DNA of 64,000 bases, taken from positions 62,001-126,000 of the forward strand of contig JABABD010000016.1 of NCBI GenBank assembly GCA_014238425.1, given 5' to 3'. Made by a program: the position numbers and the translations under genes. Positions 18,143 to 27,962 of this stretch are shown in pieces. Under the pieces are notes generated by a model. That model saw only the letters and a program-made list of their open reading frames with translations. It was not told the DNA's origin and made no database searches. Every line of letters begins with the position of its first letter. Position 1 is the stretch's first letter. This stretch comes from Flavobacteriaceae bacterium (lineage in GTDB: Bacteria; Bacteroidota; Bacteroidia; Flavobacteriales; Flavobacteriaceae).

Positions 18143-19807
18143 ATGAGTACAGTATCAATTCTTTCATTTTTAGGATTTACACTTTTGGTTGCTTTTGTAG
18201 CATGGTATGCTACGAGAGGAACAGATGAGAAGTCCGCTGATGGATTTTATCTTGGAGGAAGAAGTTTAGGAGCATTAACCATAGCTGGTTCATTACTATT
18301 AACGAATCTTTCTGCTGAACAGATAGTTGGTTTGAACGGACAGGCATTTTCCGAGGGTGTTTTAGTGATGGCCTGGGAAACCTTGGCAGCCATTGCTATT
18401 GTAGTCACAGCTATTTTCCTATTGCCTAATTATATGCGTTCTGGTATCACGACCATCCCAGAATTTATTGAAGGTCGTTTTGATCATCAAACAAGAGCTA
18501 TTATGGCGGTTTTATTCTTGATAGCATTTGGTGTGGTTTTATTGCCAACCATATTGTATTCAGGTTCTTTAGCATTTAGTACGATGTTCGACTTGCCTGA
18601 ATTATTAGGGATATCTCAATCAGCTGTCATTTGGTTATGTGTATGGAGTATTGGTGTTATTGGTATTATATATGCACTTTTTGGTGGATTAAAAGCTGTA
18701 GCTGTTTCGGATTTGATTAATGCCATTGGATTATTAATTGGAGGTCTTATGATTCCAATTTTTGGATTAAGCATGATTGGAGATGGTAGCGTGATGGATG
18801 GTTTGAGCACCCTTTGGGATAGCAATCCAGAAAAATTTGATGCTGTTGGAGATGTCACTTCTTCTATACCTTTTGGAACCATTTTCACTGGAATGATGAT
18901 TGCGCAGATATATTATTGGGGAACCAATCAATCCATACTTCAACGTGTATTTGGAGCAAAGAGTTTGGCTGAAGGTCAAAAAGGAATGATGGCAGCAGCT
19001 TTTGTGAAATTCTTAATACCTGTGATTGTTGTACTACCAGGTATTATCGCTTGGCATCTATTTGATGGCAATTTAGATAATGCCGATCAAGCATATCCTG
19101 CACTGGTTAAGAAAGTACTTCCGACGGCGTTTATTGGATTTTTTGCCGCTGTATTGTTTGGGGCAGTATTGAGTTCATTTAATAGTTTATTAAATAGTAG
19201 TGCGACACTTTTTGGTTCTGACTTATACAAACAAAACTTCAAAAAAGATGCTACAGAAAAACAATCAGTAAAAGCAGGAAAGTTCGCAGGACTTATCCTA
19301 GCATTAATAGCAATGACCATTGCACCTTTTATTGCTAATGCGCCTGGTGGTTTGTTCGATTATATTCAACAAGCTTTAGGAAGTTTGAGTGTCCCTATTC
19401 TGGCCGTTGTCTTAGTAGGAATTATTTCTAAAAGAGTTCCAGCTTTAGGCGCAAAAGTAGTATTGGTTGGAGGTGTGGTGATGTATTTATTTAGTTTACT
19501 TTATTTAGGTCCTAATTTGACTGATGCAGCAATGGTGGATGCTACTGCGAATGGAATAACAGATGCAAATGAGTTAGCTATCATAAAAGCACAGGCTTAC
19601 CCACATTTCTTGCATATTATGGGAATTCTATTTGTGATTAATATGATTATCATGCTTATTTTTAGATTTACCATGGCGAAACGTGAGGATGATATATATA
19701 TCCCAAAAATTACTGAAGAAATAGATACTACACCTTGGAAATATACCAAACCGATTGGAATAGCTATTGTATTATTAGTATTAAGTACGTACCTTATTTT
19801 CCGATAG
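18143..19807 (+). CDS. Sodium:solute symporter (SSS/SLC5 family)
   Basis: A 554-residue membrane protein with about 14 hydrophobic segments. Typical SLC5 features are the ADGFYLGGRSLG segment after the first helix, the LLLTNLSAEQIVGLNG stretch of the second helix, and the conserved Ser-rich helix FGAVLSSFNSLLNSSATLF near residue 345. It likely drives sodium-coupled uptake of a sugar or polyol. Being between a keto-glycosidase gene and a glycerol kinase/dehydrogenase fusion, it could carry a glucoside, glucose or glycerol; no aquaglyceroporin gene is present. Substrate is inferred. Confidence 0.87.
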   Translation: MSTVSILSFLGFTLLVAFVAWYATRGTDEKSADGFYLGGRSLGALTIAGSLLLTNLSAEQIVGLNGQAFSEGVLVMAWETLAAIAIVVTAIFLLPNYMRSGITTIPEFIEGRFDHQTRAIMAVLFLIAFGVVLLPTILYSGSLAFSTMFDLPELLGISQSAVIWLCVWSIGVIGIIYALFGGLKAVAVSDLINAIGLLIGGLMIPIFGLSMIGDGSVMDGLSTLWDSNPEKFDAVGDVTSSIPFGTIFTGMMIAQIYYWGTNQSILQRVFGAKSLAEGQKGMMAAAFVKFLIPVIVVLPGIIAWHLFDGNLDNADQAYPALVKKVLPTAFIGFFAAVLFGAVLSSFNSLLNSSATLFGSDLYKQNFKKDATEKQSVKAGKFAGLILALIAMTIAPFIANAPGGLFDYIQQALGSLSVPILAVVLVGIISKRVPALGAKVVLVGGVVMYLFSLLYLGPNLTDAAMVDATANGITDANELAIIKAQAYPHFLHIMGILFVINMIIMLIFRFTMAKREDDIYIPKITEEIDTTPWKYTKPIGIAIVLLVLSTYLIFR

Positions 19808-19823
19808 TAATCGTATTGGATAC

Positions 19824-22800
19824 ATGAGTAAAAAGTATGTCGTAGCATTTGATCAAGGTACTACTAGCACTCGCGCTATTTTGTTTGATTTGAAAGGGCA
19901 AATAGTCGTTATTTCTCAAAAAGAATTAACACAACATTATCCTCAGTCTGGTTGGGTAGAGCATAATCCAATCGAAATTTATGAAGATCAAAAGAATGCG
20001 TTTCATGAAGTGATCACAGCTTCGAATGTAAACCCTGAAGAAATTGCGGCTATTGGTATTACTAACCAGCGTGAGACCACAGTTGTTTGGGATAAAACAA
20101 CTGGACAACCTATTTATAATGCTATTGTATGGTTAGATAAACGCACGACTGATATCTGTGATGAGCTAAAAGAACAAAACCATACAGATTATATAAATAA
20201 AGCAACGGGTCTTGTAATAGACTCTTATTTCTCAGGCACCAAACTTAAATGGATTCTTGATAATGTAGAAGGAGCTAAAGAAAAAGCAGAATCTGGACAA
20301 TTGATGTTTGGGACAATTGATAGTTGGTTGATTTATAAATTTTCTAAAGAGCAACATCATATCACGGATCACACCAATGCCTCGCGAACTCTATTGTACA
20401 ACATTAATGATTTAGAATGGGATGATACTATCCTAGGCATTTTAGATATACCAAGATCGATGCTGCCAAAAGTTCAAGCATCGTCGTCAAACTTTGGTAC
20501 TGTAGATTATAAAGGACAAGACATTCCTATTTATGGAGTTGCTGGTGATCAACAAGCATCATTATTCGGGCAAGGAGGATACATTTCAGGCGTTGCAAAG
20601 AATACCTATGGAACAGGATGTTTTATGCTATTGAATACTGGCGAAAAATGTTTCCAGTCAAGAAACGGTTTGCTCACCACTTTAACGGCGAGTTTAGAAG
20701 GAGAATCCGTAAAATACGCTTTAGAAGGAAGTGTTTTTATTGGAGGTGCCTCTATTCAGTGGTTACGAGATGGTATGAATTTGATTGACTCTGCTGCAGA
20801 TACAGAGTCCATATGCCTTAGTGTTCCGCCTCTAGAAGATTTATATGTCGTACCAGCATTTGCGGGATTAGGTGCGCCTTATTGGGACGGTAACGCCAAA
20901 GGTAGTATTCATGGACTGACATTGGATATCGGAAAGAATGAAATAATAAAGGCAACTGTTGAAGCCTTAGCATTCCAGACTAAAGATGTTTTGAATGCTA
21001 TGGTTGAAGATAGCGGTAGGCAGATGAAAGAGCTTAAAGTAGATGGTGGTGCCTGTGCTAATAATTATTTAATGCAGTTTCAATCAGATATTCTAGATGT
21101 ACCAGTAGACCGTCCAAAAATGCTAGAAATAACAGCATTAGGTGTTGCGTTTCTGGCAGGAATTAAGGCTGGTATTTGGAAACTGGAAGATATTTCTGAA
21201 ATACGTGAAATCGATACGGTTTTTAAACCTAAAATGAAGCCTTTTGAGCGTAGTAAAAAGTATAGTGGTTGGTTAGATGCTGTGGAGCGTACGAAGTCTG
21301 ACATAACAAGTCCAAAGGTTGAAAAACCTATGCGATTTTCAATACTTGACAGAAAGCGTCAACTCAAACGAATCAAAAAAGAGAAGTTTGATTTGCTAGT
21401 AATTGGTGGAGGTGTTACTGGTTCAGGAATCGCCTTAGATGCTGCTTCAAGAGGATTAAGTGTTTGCATTATAGAAAAAAATGATTTTGCTTCTGGGACA
21501 AGTAATAAATCTACAAAACTTATTCATGGCGGTTTGAGGTATTTAAAGCAGATGGAAATCGGATTGGTGAAAGAATCAGGTTCTGAGAGAGCTATCGTAC
21601 ACAAGCTAGCGCCACATCTAGTTGTACCTGAAAAAATGCTATTACCTTTGATAGAAGGAGGTACCTATGGTAAAATTATGACCTCTATTGGGTTAAAGAT
21701 TTATGATTTTTTAGCAGATGTTGAGGGAGAGGACAAACGTAAGATGTTGTCTAAAGAGGAAACTATAAAATGTGAACCACTATTAGATGAAAACACCATT
21801 TTGGGCGGCGGTTATTATGCAGAGTATAGAACTGACGATGCAAGGTTAACAGTTGAGGTCCTTAAAAATGCTTCGAAATTTGGAGCCGTTTGTATTAACT
21901 ATTGCGAAATGACCGATCTAATCTATGATGATGTAGGGAAAATAAAAACCGTTAAATGTTTAGATTATAATACAGGAAAAACGATAAAAATAGCAGCTAG
22001 ATCGTATGTATCTGCTACTGGACCTTGGGTAGATACTATTAGGAAAAAAGATAGATCACTCAATAAAAAACGATTGCATTTAACTAAAGGCGTGCACCTA
22101 GTATTTCCAAAAGATAAGTTGCCAGTTAGACAATCAGTGTATTTTGATGTGCCAGACGGACGTATGATATTTGCTATCCCGAGAGGGCGTGTCACTTATG
22201 TAGGAACAACAGACACCAATTACACAGGAAATTTGAATCGCGTAGTGGCTACTAAAGATGATGCTGATTATTTACTAAAAGCCATTAATAACACATTTCC
22301 AGATATCAATTTGAGTATAGATGATATTGAGTCAAATTGGGCTGGATTGCGACCACTCATTCATGAAGATGGAAAAGATCCTTCAGAGTTGTCAAGAAAA
22401 GATGAAACTTTTGTTTCAAAAAGCGGATTAATATCTATAGCAGGAGGAAAGCTGACGGGTTATAGACGTATGGCGCATCGTGTTTTAGAACGCGTGTTTG
22501 ACCAAATGCCTGAAAAGCGTCGTAAGTCATTTAAAAAATCGCAAACAGATCATTTACATTTGGTAGAACCTACGTTAAATAATTCAGAAGATGTAGTTAA
22601 GTATCAAAAAGAAGTCGCGAAAAAACTAGAAGAATTAGGCGTAGAAAACCATTTTTATGCTTGGTACCTAGTATCGCATTACGGTAGGCAAACTGAGGTT
22701 ATCCTCAACAAAGTGAATTATTTTAACGATGATAATATATTAAGACGCCTTATTCGTGCCGAACTTTGGTTCAGTATTCATTATGAAATGACTAATAGTA

Positions 22801-22994
22801 TTGCAGATTTTTTTGTGAGGCGCACCAGTCGTTTGTATTTCAATATCGAAAGTATCATGCTATATAGTGAAACTGTTATTGAGGACTGCGCTAATTATTT
22901 GAATTGGGATGATATAAGAATCAATAAAGAACGAGAAATTATGAGTGTTTTAGTAAAGGATGCTACGACCTATTATGATGAGGAAATAAATTAG
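19824..22994 (+). CDS. Bifunctional glycerol kinase - glycerol-3-phosphate dehydrogenase fusion (GlpK-GlpD)
   Basis: A 1056-residue single chain. Residues 1 to about 502 are a complete glycerol kinase: DQGTTSTRAILFD phosphate-binding motif near the start, GVAGDQQASLFGQ near 240, and the usual C-terminal GGACANN and QSDIL motifs. A short basic linker leads at about residue 503 into a complete FAD-dependent glycerol-3-phosphate dehydrogenase, with LVIGGGVTGSGIALDAASRG, the KLIHGGLRYL motif and a C-terminal DAO domain. The two would turn glycerol into glycerol-3-phosphate and then dihydroxyacetone phosphate, passing electrons to quinone. No stop or frameshift lies between the parts. M503 could also act as an internal start. 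It follows the SSS symporter by 16 bases. Confidence 0.9.
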   Translation: MSKKYVVAFDQGTTSTRAILFDLKGQIVVISQKELTQHYPQSGWVEHNPIEIYEDQKNAFHEVITASNVNPEEIAAIGITNQRETTVVWDKTTGQPIYNAIVWLDKRTTDICDELKEQNHTDYINKATGLVIDSYFSGTKLKWILDNVEGAKEKAESGQLMFGTIDSWLIYKFSKEQHHITDHTNASRTLLYNINDLEWDDTILGILDIPRSMLPKVQASSSNFGTVDYKGQDIPIYGVAGDQQASLFGQGGYISGVAKNTYGTGCFMLLNTGEKCFQSRNGLLTTLTASLEGESVKYALEGSVFIGGASIQWLRDGMNLIDSAADTESICLSVPPLEDLYVVPAFAGLGAPYWDGNAKGSIHGLTLDIGKNEIIKATVEALAFQTKDVLNAMVEDSGRQMKELKVDGGACANNYLMQFQSDILDVPVDRPKMLEITALGVAFLAGIKAGIWKLEDISEIREIDTVFKPKMKPFERSKKYSGWLDAVERTKSDITSPKVEKPMRFSILDRKRQLKRIKKEKFDLLVIGGGVTGSGIALDAASRGLSVCIIEKNDFASGTSNKSTKLIHGGLRYLKQMEIGLVKESGSERAIVHKLAPHLVVPEKMLLPLIEGGTYGKIMTSIGLKIYDFLADVEGEDKRKMLSKEETIKCEPLLDENTILGGGYYAEYRTDDARLTVEVLKNASKFGAVCINYCEMTDLIYDDVGKIKTVKCLDYNTGKTIKIAARSYVSATGPWVDTIRKKDRSLNKKRLHLTKGVHLVFPKDKLPVRQSVYFDVPDGRMIFAIPRGRVTYVGTTDTNYTGNLNRVVATKDDADYLLKAINNTFPDINLSIDDIESNWAGLRPLIHEDGKDPSELSRKDETFVSKSGLISIAGGKLTGYRRMAHRVLERVFDQMPEKRRKSFKKSQTDHLHLVEPTLNNSEDVVKYQKEVAKKLEELGVENHFYAWYLVSHYGRQTEVILNKVNYFNDDNILRRLIRAELWFSIHYEMTNSIADFFVRRTSRLYFNIESIMLYSETVIEDCANYLNWDDIRINKEREIMSVLVKDATTYYDEEIN

Positions 22995-23143
22995 AAAGTC
23001 ATTTAGAAAGGAGTACTCTTCAAAATTATACGCTAACGAATATTAAGTCTGACTCAACGCTTATACTTTAAAACTCCTCAAAAAAAGATTCTATATACCA
23101 TTCTCTATTTTATGTAACTACTTTAGCTTATTTTGTTAATCGT

Positions 23144-23161
23144 GCGTTTTAATAAAAACGC
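23144..23161. other. Small inverted repeat upstream of the TPR kinase gene
   Basis: GCGTTTT pairs perfectly with AAAACGC across a four-base AATA loop. There is no T run on either side. It is 55 bases before the kinase start and 150 bases after the GlpKD stop, so it may be an operator or a weak end of the glp transcript. Confidence 0.35.
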
Positions 23162-23215
23162 TTGCGGCTAGGCTAATTATATTGTTATTTAGCTTTAAAT
23201 ATTTATGTTTTTAAT

Positions 23216-25405
23216 ATGAAAGTTATTAATACATCTTTTGTTTTTTTAATCCTCTTTCTATCTATATCAACAACTATTTTTTCACAAAATAAAGTAATTG
23301 ATAGTTTAAAGAACGAGTTGTCTATTCATATAGAAAAAGATAGTATTAGGGTAAATCTTTTAAATGAACTGGCGCACTCAAATTACGGGACAGACTTGGA
23401 CAAAACTATCGCGTATTTAAAAGAATCTGAAGCGATTGCAATAGCATTAGATTTTAAAAAAGGAAAAGCTAGAAATTTATACATACAAGGGCTAATTCAT
23501 TCTTCTCAAACAAATTACGAGCGAGCAATTGAGTTTTTTAATAAGGCACTTTTAATCTATGAAAAAATAGATTTTGAAAAAGGTGCTTCTGAGTGTTATG
23601 CAGTGATGGGCCTAGCTGCTTACAATAAGTTTGACTATAATAAATCTATAGAATATTACAAAAAAGCAATAGATATTGACAAAAACATTAGTCAAAAAAG
23701 AGCCACAGCAATAAGTCTAAAGTATATAGGGCACTCCTATACGGATTTAGGTAATTATGAAAAGGCCTTAGAGTATTATAATTATGCTATGGATCTTAAT
23801 ATAGAATATAATAATAGACTAGAAATGTCCAGTTGCTTAAAGAATATTGGTAGTGTCTATTTAAAAAAAGGAAACTATTCACTTGCTTTAGAATATTACA
23901 ATAGGTCTTTATCTATTTATAAAGAAATTAATGATACAGCAGGTATCGCCACAATTTTCAATAATATGGGCATTATCAATAAAAACTATGAAAACTATGA
24001 TAATGCAATAGATAATTATAAGGAATCATTGAAGATTGAAGAGAAGTTGGGTAATAAAAAAAATACGGCGATAACGTTAAATAATTTAGGCGTAGTTTAT
24101 AAAAAAAAAGAAGACTATAAAAATGCACTTATTTTTCTTAATGATGCATTAAAAATGAGTAGGTCAATTAATGATAGAGATAATATTGCTCGATGTCTGA
24201 TTAATATTGGGGATGTTTATTTGGGCCTTAAAAACAATAAAGTTGCCCTTCAAAATTTTTTAGAGGCTAAAGAGATTAATATTGAAATTGGTGCCCAATT
24301 GGGCTTGTGTTATTCTTATTTAGGAATAGCAACTGTATATAAGAATGAAAAAAAATACCATAAGGCATTAATCAATGCCATAAAAAGCAAAGAACTTTCA
24401 AGTAAACTTGGGGCATTAGATTATCACAGGGATGTATGTAATTTGCTTTCAATTATTTACAAAAACACAGATAACTATAAAAAAGCTTTCGAGAACCATC
24501 AACAATTCAAAAAATTAAACGATAGTCTTTTCAATAAAAAAAATATTCAAAAAATAACGCAACTAGAATATGATTATAAATACAAACTAGCCTTAGATTC
24601 TGCAAGTATTAGGGAATTAGAACTGACCAAAACAGTAAAGACTAAATCTCTAGATTTAAAAAAGACGCGAAGTAATTATTTATTAGCAATTATTGGATTT
24701 CTTCTTGTTTCAATGTTATTAGGGTTCATTATTTTTCATCAAAAATTTAAAAATATTAAGTTTCAAAACCAGAATATTGTAATGGAACAAAGGTTACTGC
24801 GTTCGCAAATGACACCGCACTTTATATTTAATTCATTGTCTGTATTACAAGGCATGGTTTTAAATAAGGAAGAAGAAAAGGCTGTTTATTATCTGTCAAA
24901 ATTCTCAAAATTATTACGCATTACATTAGAAAACTCTAGAGACAAAATGGTACCACTTCATCAAGAGTTAGAAGCAGTTAATAATTATTTAGAACTTCAG
25001 AATTTAGAAGAAACCCAGGCTTATCAATATACTATTTTAGTAGATGATACAATAGATGCAGATTTATTTAAAATACCACCAATGCTGATTCAGCCCTTTA
25101 TTGAAAATGCAATAGAACATGGTTTTAAAAACATCAAGGAGAATAGAAAAATTGATGTTCATCTTACATATTCAGATAAAGAACTAATTTGCACTATTAC
25201 AGATAACGGAATTGGTATTGATACTCAAAAAATAAATAAGTCACATAAAAAATCGTTGGCAACAACTATAACTTCGGAGCGAATAAAAACATTATCAAAA
25301 GATTTTAAAACAAAAGGCTCTGTTACTATTGAAAACAGACAGAAATACAACGAACAAGGAACTATTGTAACTTTAGTAATCCCTTATAAAATGCAAATAT
25401 TATAA
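23216..25405 (+). CDS. TPR-containing sensor histidine kinase (LytS/His_kinase type)
   Basis: A 729-residue membrane sensor. A signal peptide (ending TTIFSQ) is followed by about eight or nine tetratricopeptide repeats (residues about 55-410), a coiled linker, one transmembrane helix (about 483-505), and a His_kinase/HATPase module. The phosphorylated residue is H535 in the motif QMTPHFIFNSL, and the N-box PPMLIQPFIENAIEHG lies near 625. The TPR domain is thus outside the membrane. The stop codon overlaps the start of a LytTR regulator by one base (TAATG), so the two form a coupled two-component pair. The signal sensed is unknown. Confidence 0.9.
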   Translation: MKVINTSFVFLILFLSISTTIFSQNKVIDSLKNELSIHIEKDSIRVNLLNELAHSNYGTDLDKTIAYLKESEAIAIALDFKKGKARNLYIQGLIHSSQTNYERAIEFFNKALLIYEKIDFEKGASECYAVMGLAAYNKFDYNKSIEYYKKAIDIDKNISQKRATAISLKYIGHSYTDLGNYEKALEYYNYAMDLNIEYNNRLEMSSCLKNIGSVYLKKGNYSLALEYYNRSLSIYKEINDTAGIATIFNNMGIINKNYENYDNAIDNYKESLKIEEKLGNKKNTAITLNNLGVVYKKKEDYKNALIFLNDALKMSRSINDRDNIARCLINIGDVYLGLKNNKVALQNFLEAKEINIEIGAQLGLCYSYLGIATVYKNEKKYHKALINAIKSKELSSKLGALDYHRDVCNLLSIIYKNTDNYKKAFENHQQFKKLNDSLFNKKNIQKITQLEYDYKYKLALDSASIRELELTKTVKTKSLDLKKTRSNYLLAIIGFLLVSMLLGFIIFHQKFKNIKFQNQNIVMEQRLLRSQMTPHFIFNSLSVLQGMVLNKEEEKAVYYLSKFSKLLRITLENSRDKMVPLHQELEAVNNYLELQNLEETQAYQYTILVDDTIDADLFKIPPMLIQPFIENAIEHGFKNIKENRKIDVHLTYSDKELICTITDNGIGIDTQKINKSHKKSLATTITSERIKTLSKDFKTKGSVTIENRQKYNEQGTIVTLVIPYKMQIL

Positions 25406-26142
25406 TGAAATCACTCATCGTAGAGGATAAAGCGTATATTAGAAAAGGACTACTTAATTTATTAGAATTAGTAGAAACCGAAATCAATGTAGTAGGTGAG
25501 TGTGGATCTGTAAAGGAAGCTACTATTGTTGCTAATGCCTGTAAACCAGAATTGATATTTCTTGATATCAACCTTACAGATGGTACAGGTTTCGACTTTT
25601 TAGACCAAACGGAGCATTTAAATTTTAAAGTGATTTTTATTACCGCTTATGAAGAATATGCTTTGCAAGCCTTAAAAATTGGTGCAGTAGATTATTTATT
25701 AAAACCTGTTGATATAGACGAACTTAAAACAGCATTACAAAAGGTTTCTATATTGCCTATTTCCGAGCAAAAAAAACAAATAAACACTGTAAAACAAGTT
25801 TGGAATAATGACCATTCACAATTAATATTATCACTTCATGATAGTTTTCAAGTCATAAACTTAAACGAACTCATGTTTTGCGAAACAGATAAAGGGTATA
25901 CTACTTTTTATTGTATTGATGATAAAAAATACATGGTTTCAAAAACATTAAAGGAGTTTGAAGAGCAACTTTCTATGGCAAATTTTACGCGCCCTCATCA
26001 ATCATTTATGGTGAACTTGAAATTTATAGATAAATATGACAAATCTGGCGTAATACATTTGAAAAACGGAAAAAAAATTCCAGTGTCATCCCGAAAGAAA
26101 GAAATTTTTTTAACTGCATTTTTAAACTGGAACAAAAGCTAA
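25405..26142 (+). CDS. LytTR-family response regulator
   Basis: A 245-residue regulator with a receiver domain (residues 1-120) and a LytTR DNA-binding domain (about 140-245). The phosphoacceptor is D54 in LIFLDINLTDGTG, with the conserved acidic pair near the start at E7/D8 and the switch lysine in LLKPVD near 105. The LytTR part shows the FCETDKGYTTFY and RPHQSFMVNL stretches. It is translationally coupled to the TPR kinase by a one-base overlap, which makes the kinase its partner. The two cell-surface protein genes downstream are possible targets, but no binding site was identified. Confidence 0.9.
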   Translation: MKSLIVEDKAYIRKGLLNLLELVETEINVVGECGSVKEATIVANACKPELIFLDINLTDGTGFDFLDQTEHLNFKVIFITAYEEYALQALKIGAVDYLLKPVDIDELKTALQKVSILPISEQKKQINTVKQVWNNDHSQLILSLHDSFQVINLNELMFCETDKGYTTFYCIDDKKYMVSKTLKEFEEQLSMANFTRPHQSFMVNLKFIDKYDKSGVIHLKNGKKIPVSSRKKEIFLTAFLNWNKS

Positions 26143-26380
26143 ATTCTAATATTGCGTTTAGTTTTCAATAAACTATACTATTTCATATTTACGGATATTT
26201 TCTCAAGTATCGCGCTTATTTATTCTAAAGCACTAGAAATAGATTGCCTGTTTTATTCTTCACTAGTACCATATATATTTATCGTGTAAATGATAAAGAA
26301 TAATGAAATTTTTATCAAAATCAACTATAGTAAAGTCAATTAAATCTACTCTAATTTTTAAATTTATTTAACCCAAAAAC

Positions 26381-27922
26381 ATGAAAAAACAACTACTTAT
26401 TTTAATAACATTATGTATATCTATAATGAGCTATGCACAAACAATTGGAGATACTTTTGTTGATGCTTTTATCACCTATGAGATTACATCTCTCTCTCCC
26501 AATAGAGTAAAAGTTACAGATTATAACACAGCTGGTGGTACGGATGTTGTTATACCTAATTCTGTCACTCCTAATTCATCAGGGAGAGTATCAGGCTCTG
26601 CTAACACTAATAATCGTATGATAACATATATTGTTACGAGTATTGGTAATAGTGCTTTTCAGAATAAAGGTTTAACAAGTCTATTTATACCTCCTAATGT
26701 GACAAGTATTGGTAATGGATCTTTCGCTGTTAATGACCTAACTACTGTTACTATTCCTGATAGCGTTACAAGTATTGGTAATCAATCTTTTATAAGCAAT
26801 GATTTAACGAGCCTTATTTTAGGTAATGGTCTCACTAGTATTGGTGGTAATGCTTTTGATCTTAATTCAACACTAACTTGTGTTAACTCCAAAGCAACAA
26901 CACCACCAACTATTTTTACGGGTAATGGTGATACCTTTGGTGCTGCGAATCGTGCTAATATTGATTTACTTGTACCAGTAGGTACAAATAATACATATGT
27001 TGCAGCAACGTGGACAGGTTTTAAAACAATTCAAGATGGATTGGATCTTAATTCCCAGTTTTTAGTAAATAATATTAGGTATAAAGTGACTTCTGTTGTA
27101 AACAGTACGGTATCTGTTATAGATTATGATATATCAGGTGGTAGTGTTGTTAATATACCAGCGACTGTTATTGGAGCTTGTACTTCAGAAGTATTTAATG
27201 TTACGGGAATTGCTGATTCTGCTTTTGCTAATCTCACGTTGACAAATGCTACTGTTCCAGATAGCGTCACTAGTATTGGTAATTTTGCTTTTAGTAATAC
27301 AGGTATAATTAGCATTACGTTATCAAATACACTTACTACTATAGGAAACCAGGCTTTTCAAAGTAATAATTTATCTAGTGTTACGTTTTTCGACGGTCTC
27401 ATTAGTATTGGAGATTATGCTTTTCAAGGCAATCAATTATCTAGTGTTACATTCCCCGCAAGTGTTACATCTATTGGTCTTGGGGCTTTTAGAACAAACA
27501 TGCCCTTGGCGAGTGTTACTTCGTTGGCAACAATACCACCAACTATAACTACTGGTGGTGTAAACGATACATTTGATATTGGCGGAGACCGTAGTGGTAT
27601 CGATTTAACAATCCCAACAAGTACAGAAGGACTTTATGTAACAGATCCGGGTGCATTATGGATAAACTTTAACTCGGTTATATTAAACATCTCTGATTTT
27701 GAATTAGTTAATGATATAAAAATTATTACATCTGAAACTGAAATAAAAATTATATCGGCTAATACCGTTAACCTGCAGAGCTATGGACTTTATAATATGA
27801 CAGGAGCCAAAGTTTTAACTGGTACCGATAGTGTGATACCTACTATTGCTTTAGCTAGTGGGGTTTATATTTTGAAGCTTGATTTTACAGAAGGAACTAT
27901 CATAAAAAAGATTGCGAAATAA
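26381..27922 (+). CDS. BspA-type leucine-rich repeat protein with T9SS sorting tail
   Basis: A 513-residue secreted protein. A signal peptide (ends MSYAQ at about residue 20) precedes two blocks of BspA/LRR_5 repeats with the core VTSIGN.AF (about residues 80-165 and 285-375). Each block ends in a TxPPTI stretch with a short beta domain. The last 70 residues are a type A sorting tail with a GVYILKL ending and a basic C-terminus, so export by type IX secretion is predicted. Such proteins act in adhesion or surface binding. It is followed 40 bases later by a surface lipoprotein gene, probably co-transcribed. The two repeat blocks suggest internal duplication. Confidence 0.85.
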   Translation: MKKQLLILITLCISIMSYAQTIGDTFVDAFITYEITSLSPNRVKVTDYNTAGGTDVVIPNSVTPNSSGRVSGSANTNNRMITYIVTSIGNSAFQNKGLTSLFIPPNVTSIGNGSFAVNDLTTVTIPDSVTSIGNQSFISNDLTSLILGNGLTSIGGNAFDLNSTLTCVNSKATTPPTIFTGNGDTFGAANRANIDLLVPVGTNNTYVAATWTGFKTIQDGLDLNSQFLVNNIRYKVTSVVNSTVSVIDYDISGGSVVNIPATVIGACTSEVFNVTGIADSAFANLTLTNATVPDSVTSIGNFAFSNTGIISITLSNTLTTIGNQAFQSNNLSSVTFFDGLISIGDYAFQGNQLSSVTFPASVTSIGLGAFRTNMPLASVTSLATIPPTITTGGVNDTFDIGGDRSGIDLTIPTSTEGLYVTDPGALWINFNSVILNISDFELVNDIKIITSETEIKIISANTVNLQSYGLYNMTGAKVLTGTDSVIPTIALASGVYILKLDFTEGTIIKKIAK

Positions 27923-27962
27923 CCAACTTACTATTACATTTTATTAACCCAAATTATTAACC

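Noticed and set aside
21300-21360. GlpK and GlpD as two separate genes
   Set aside because: No stop occurs between them and both domains are in one frame; an internal start at M503 is possible but does not remove the fusion.
23144-23161. GCGTTTT/AAAACGC hairpin as the glpKD terminator
   Set aside because: It is 150 bases past the stop and has no T run; kept only as an unassigned inverted repeat.
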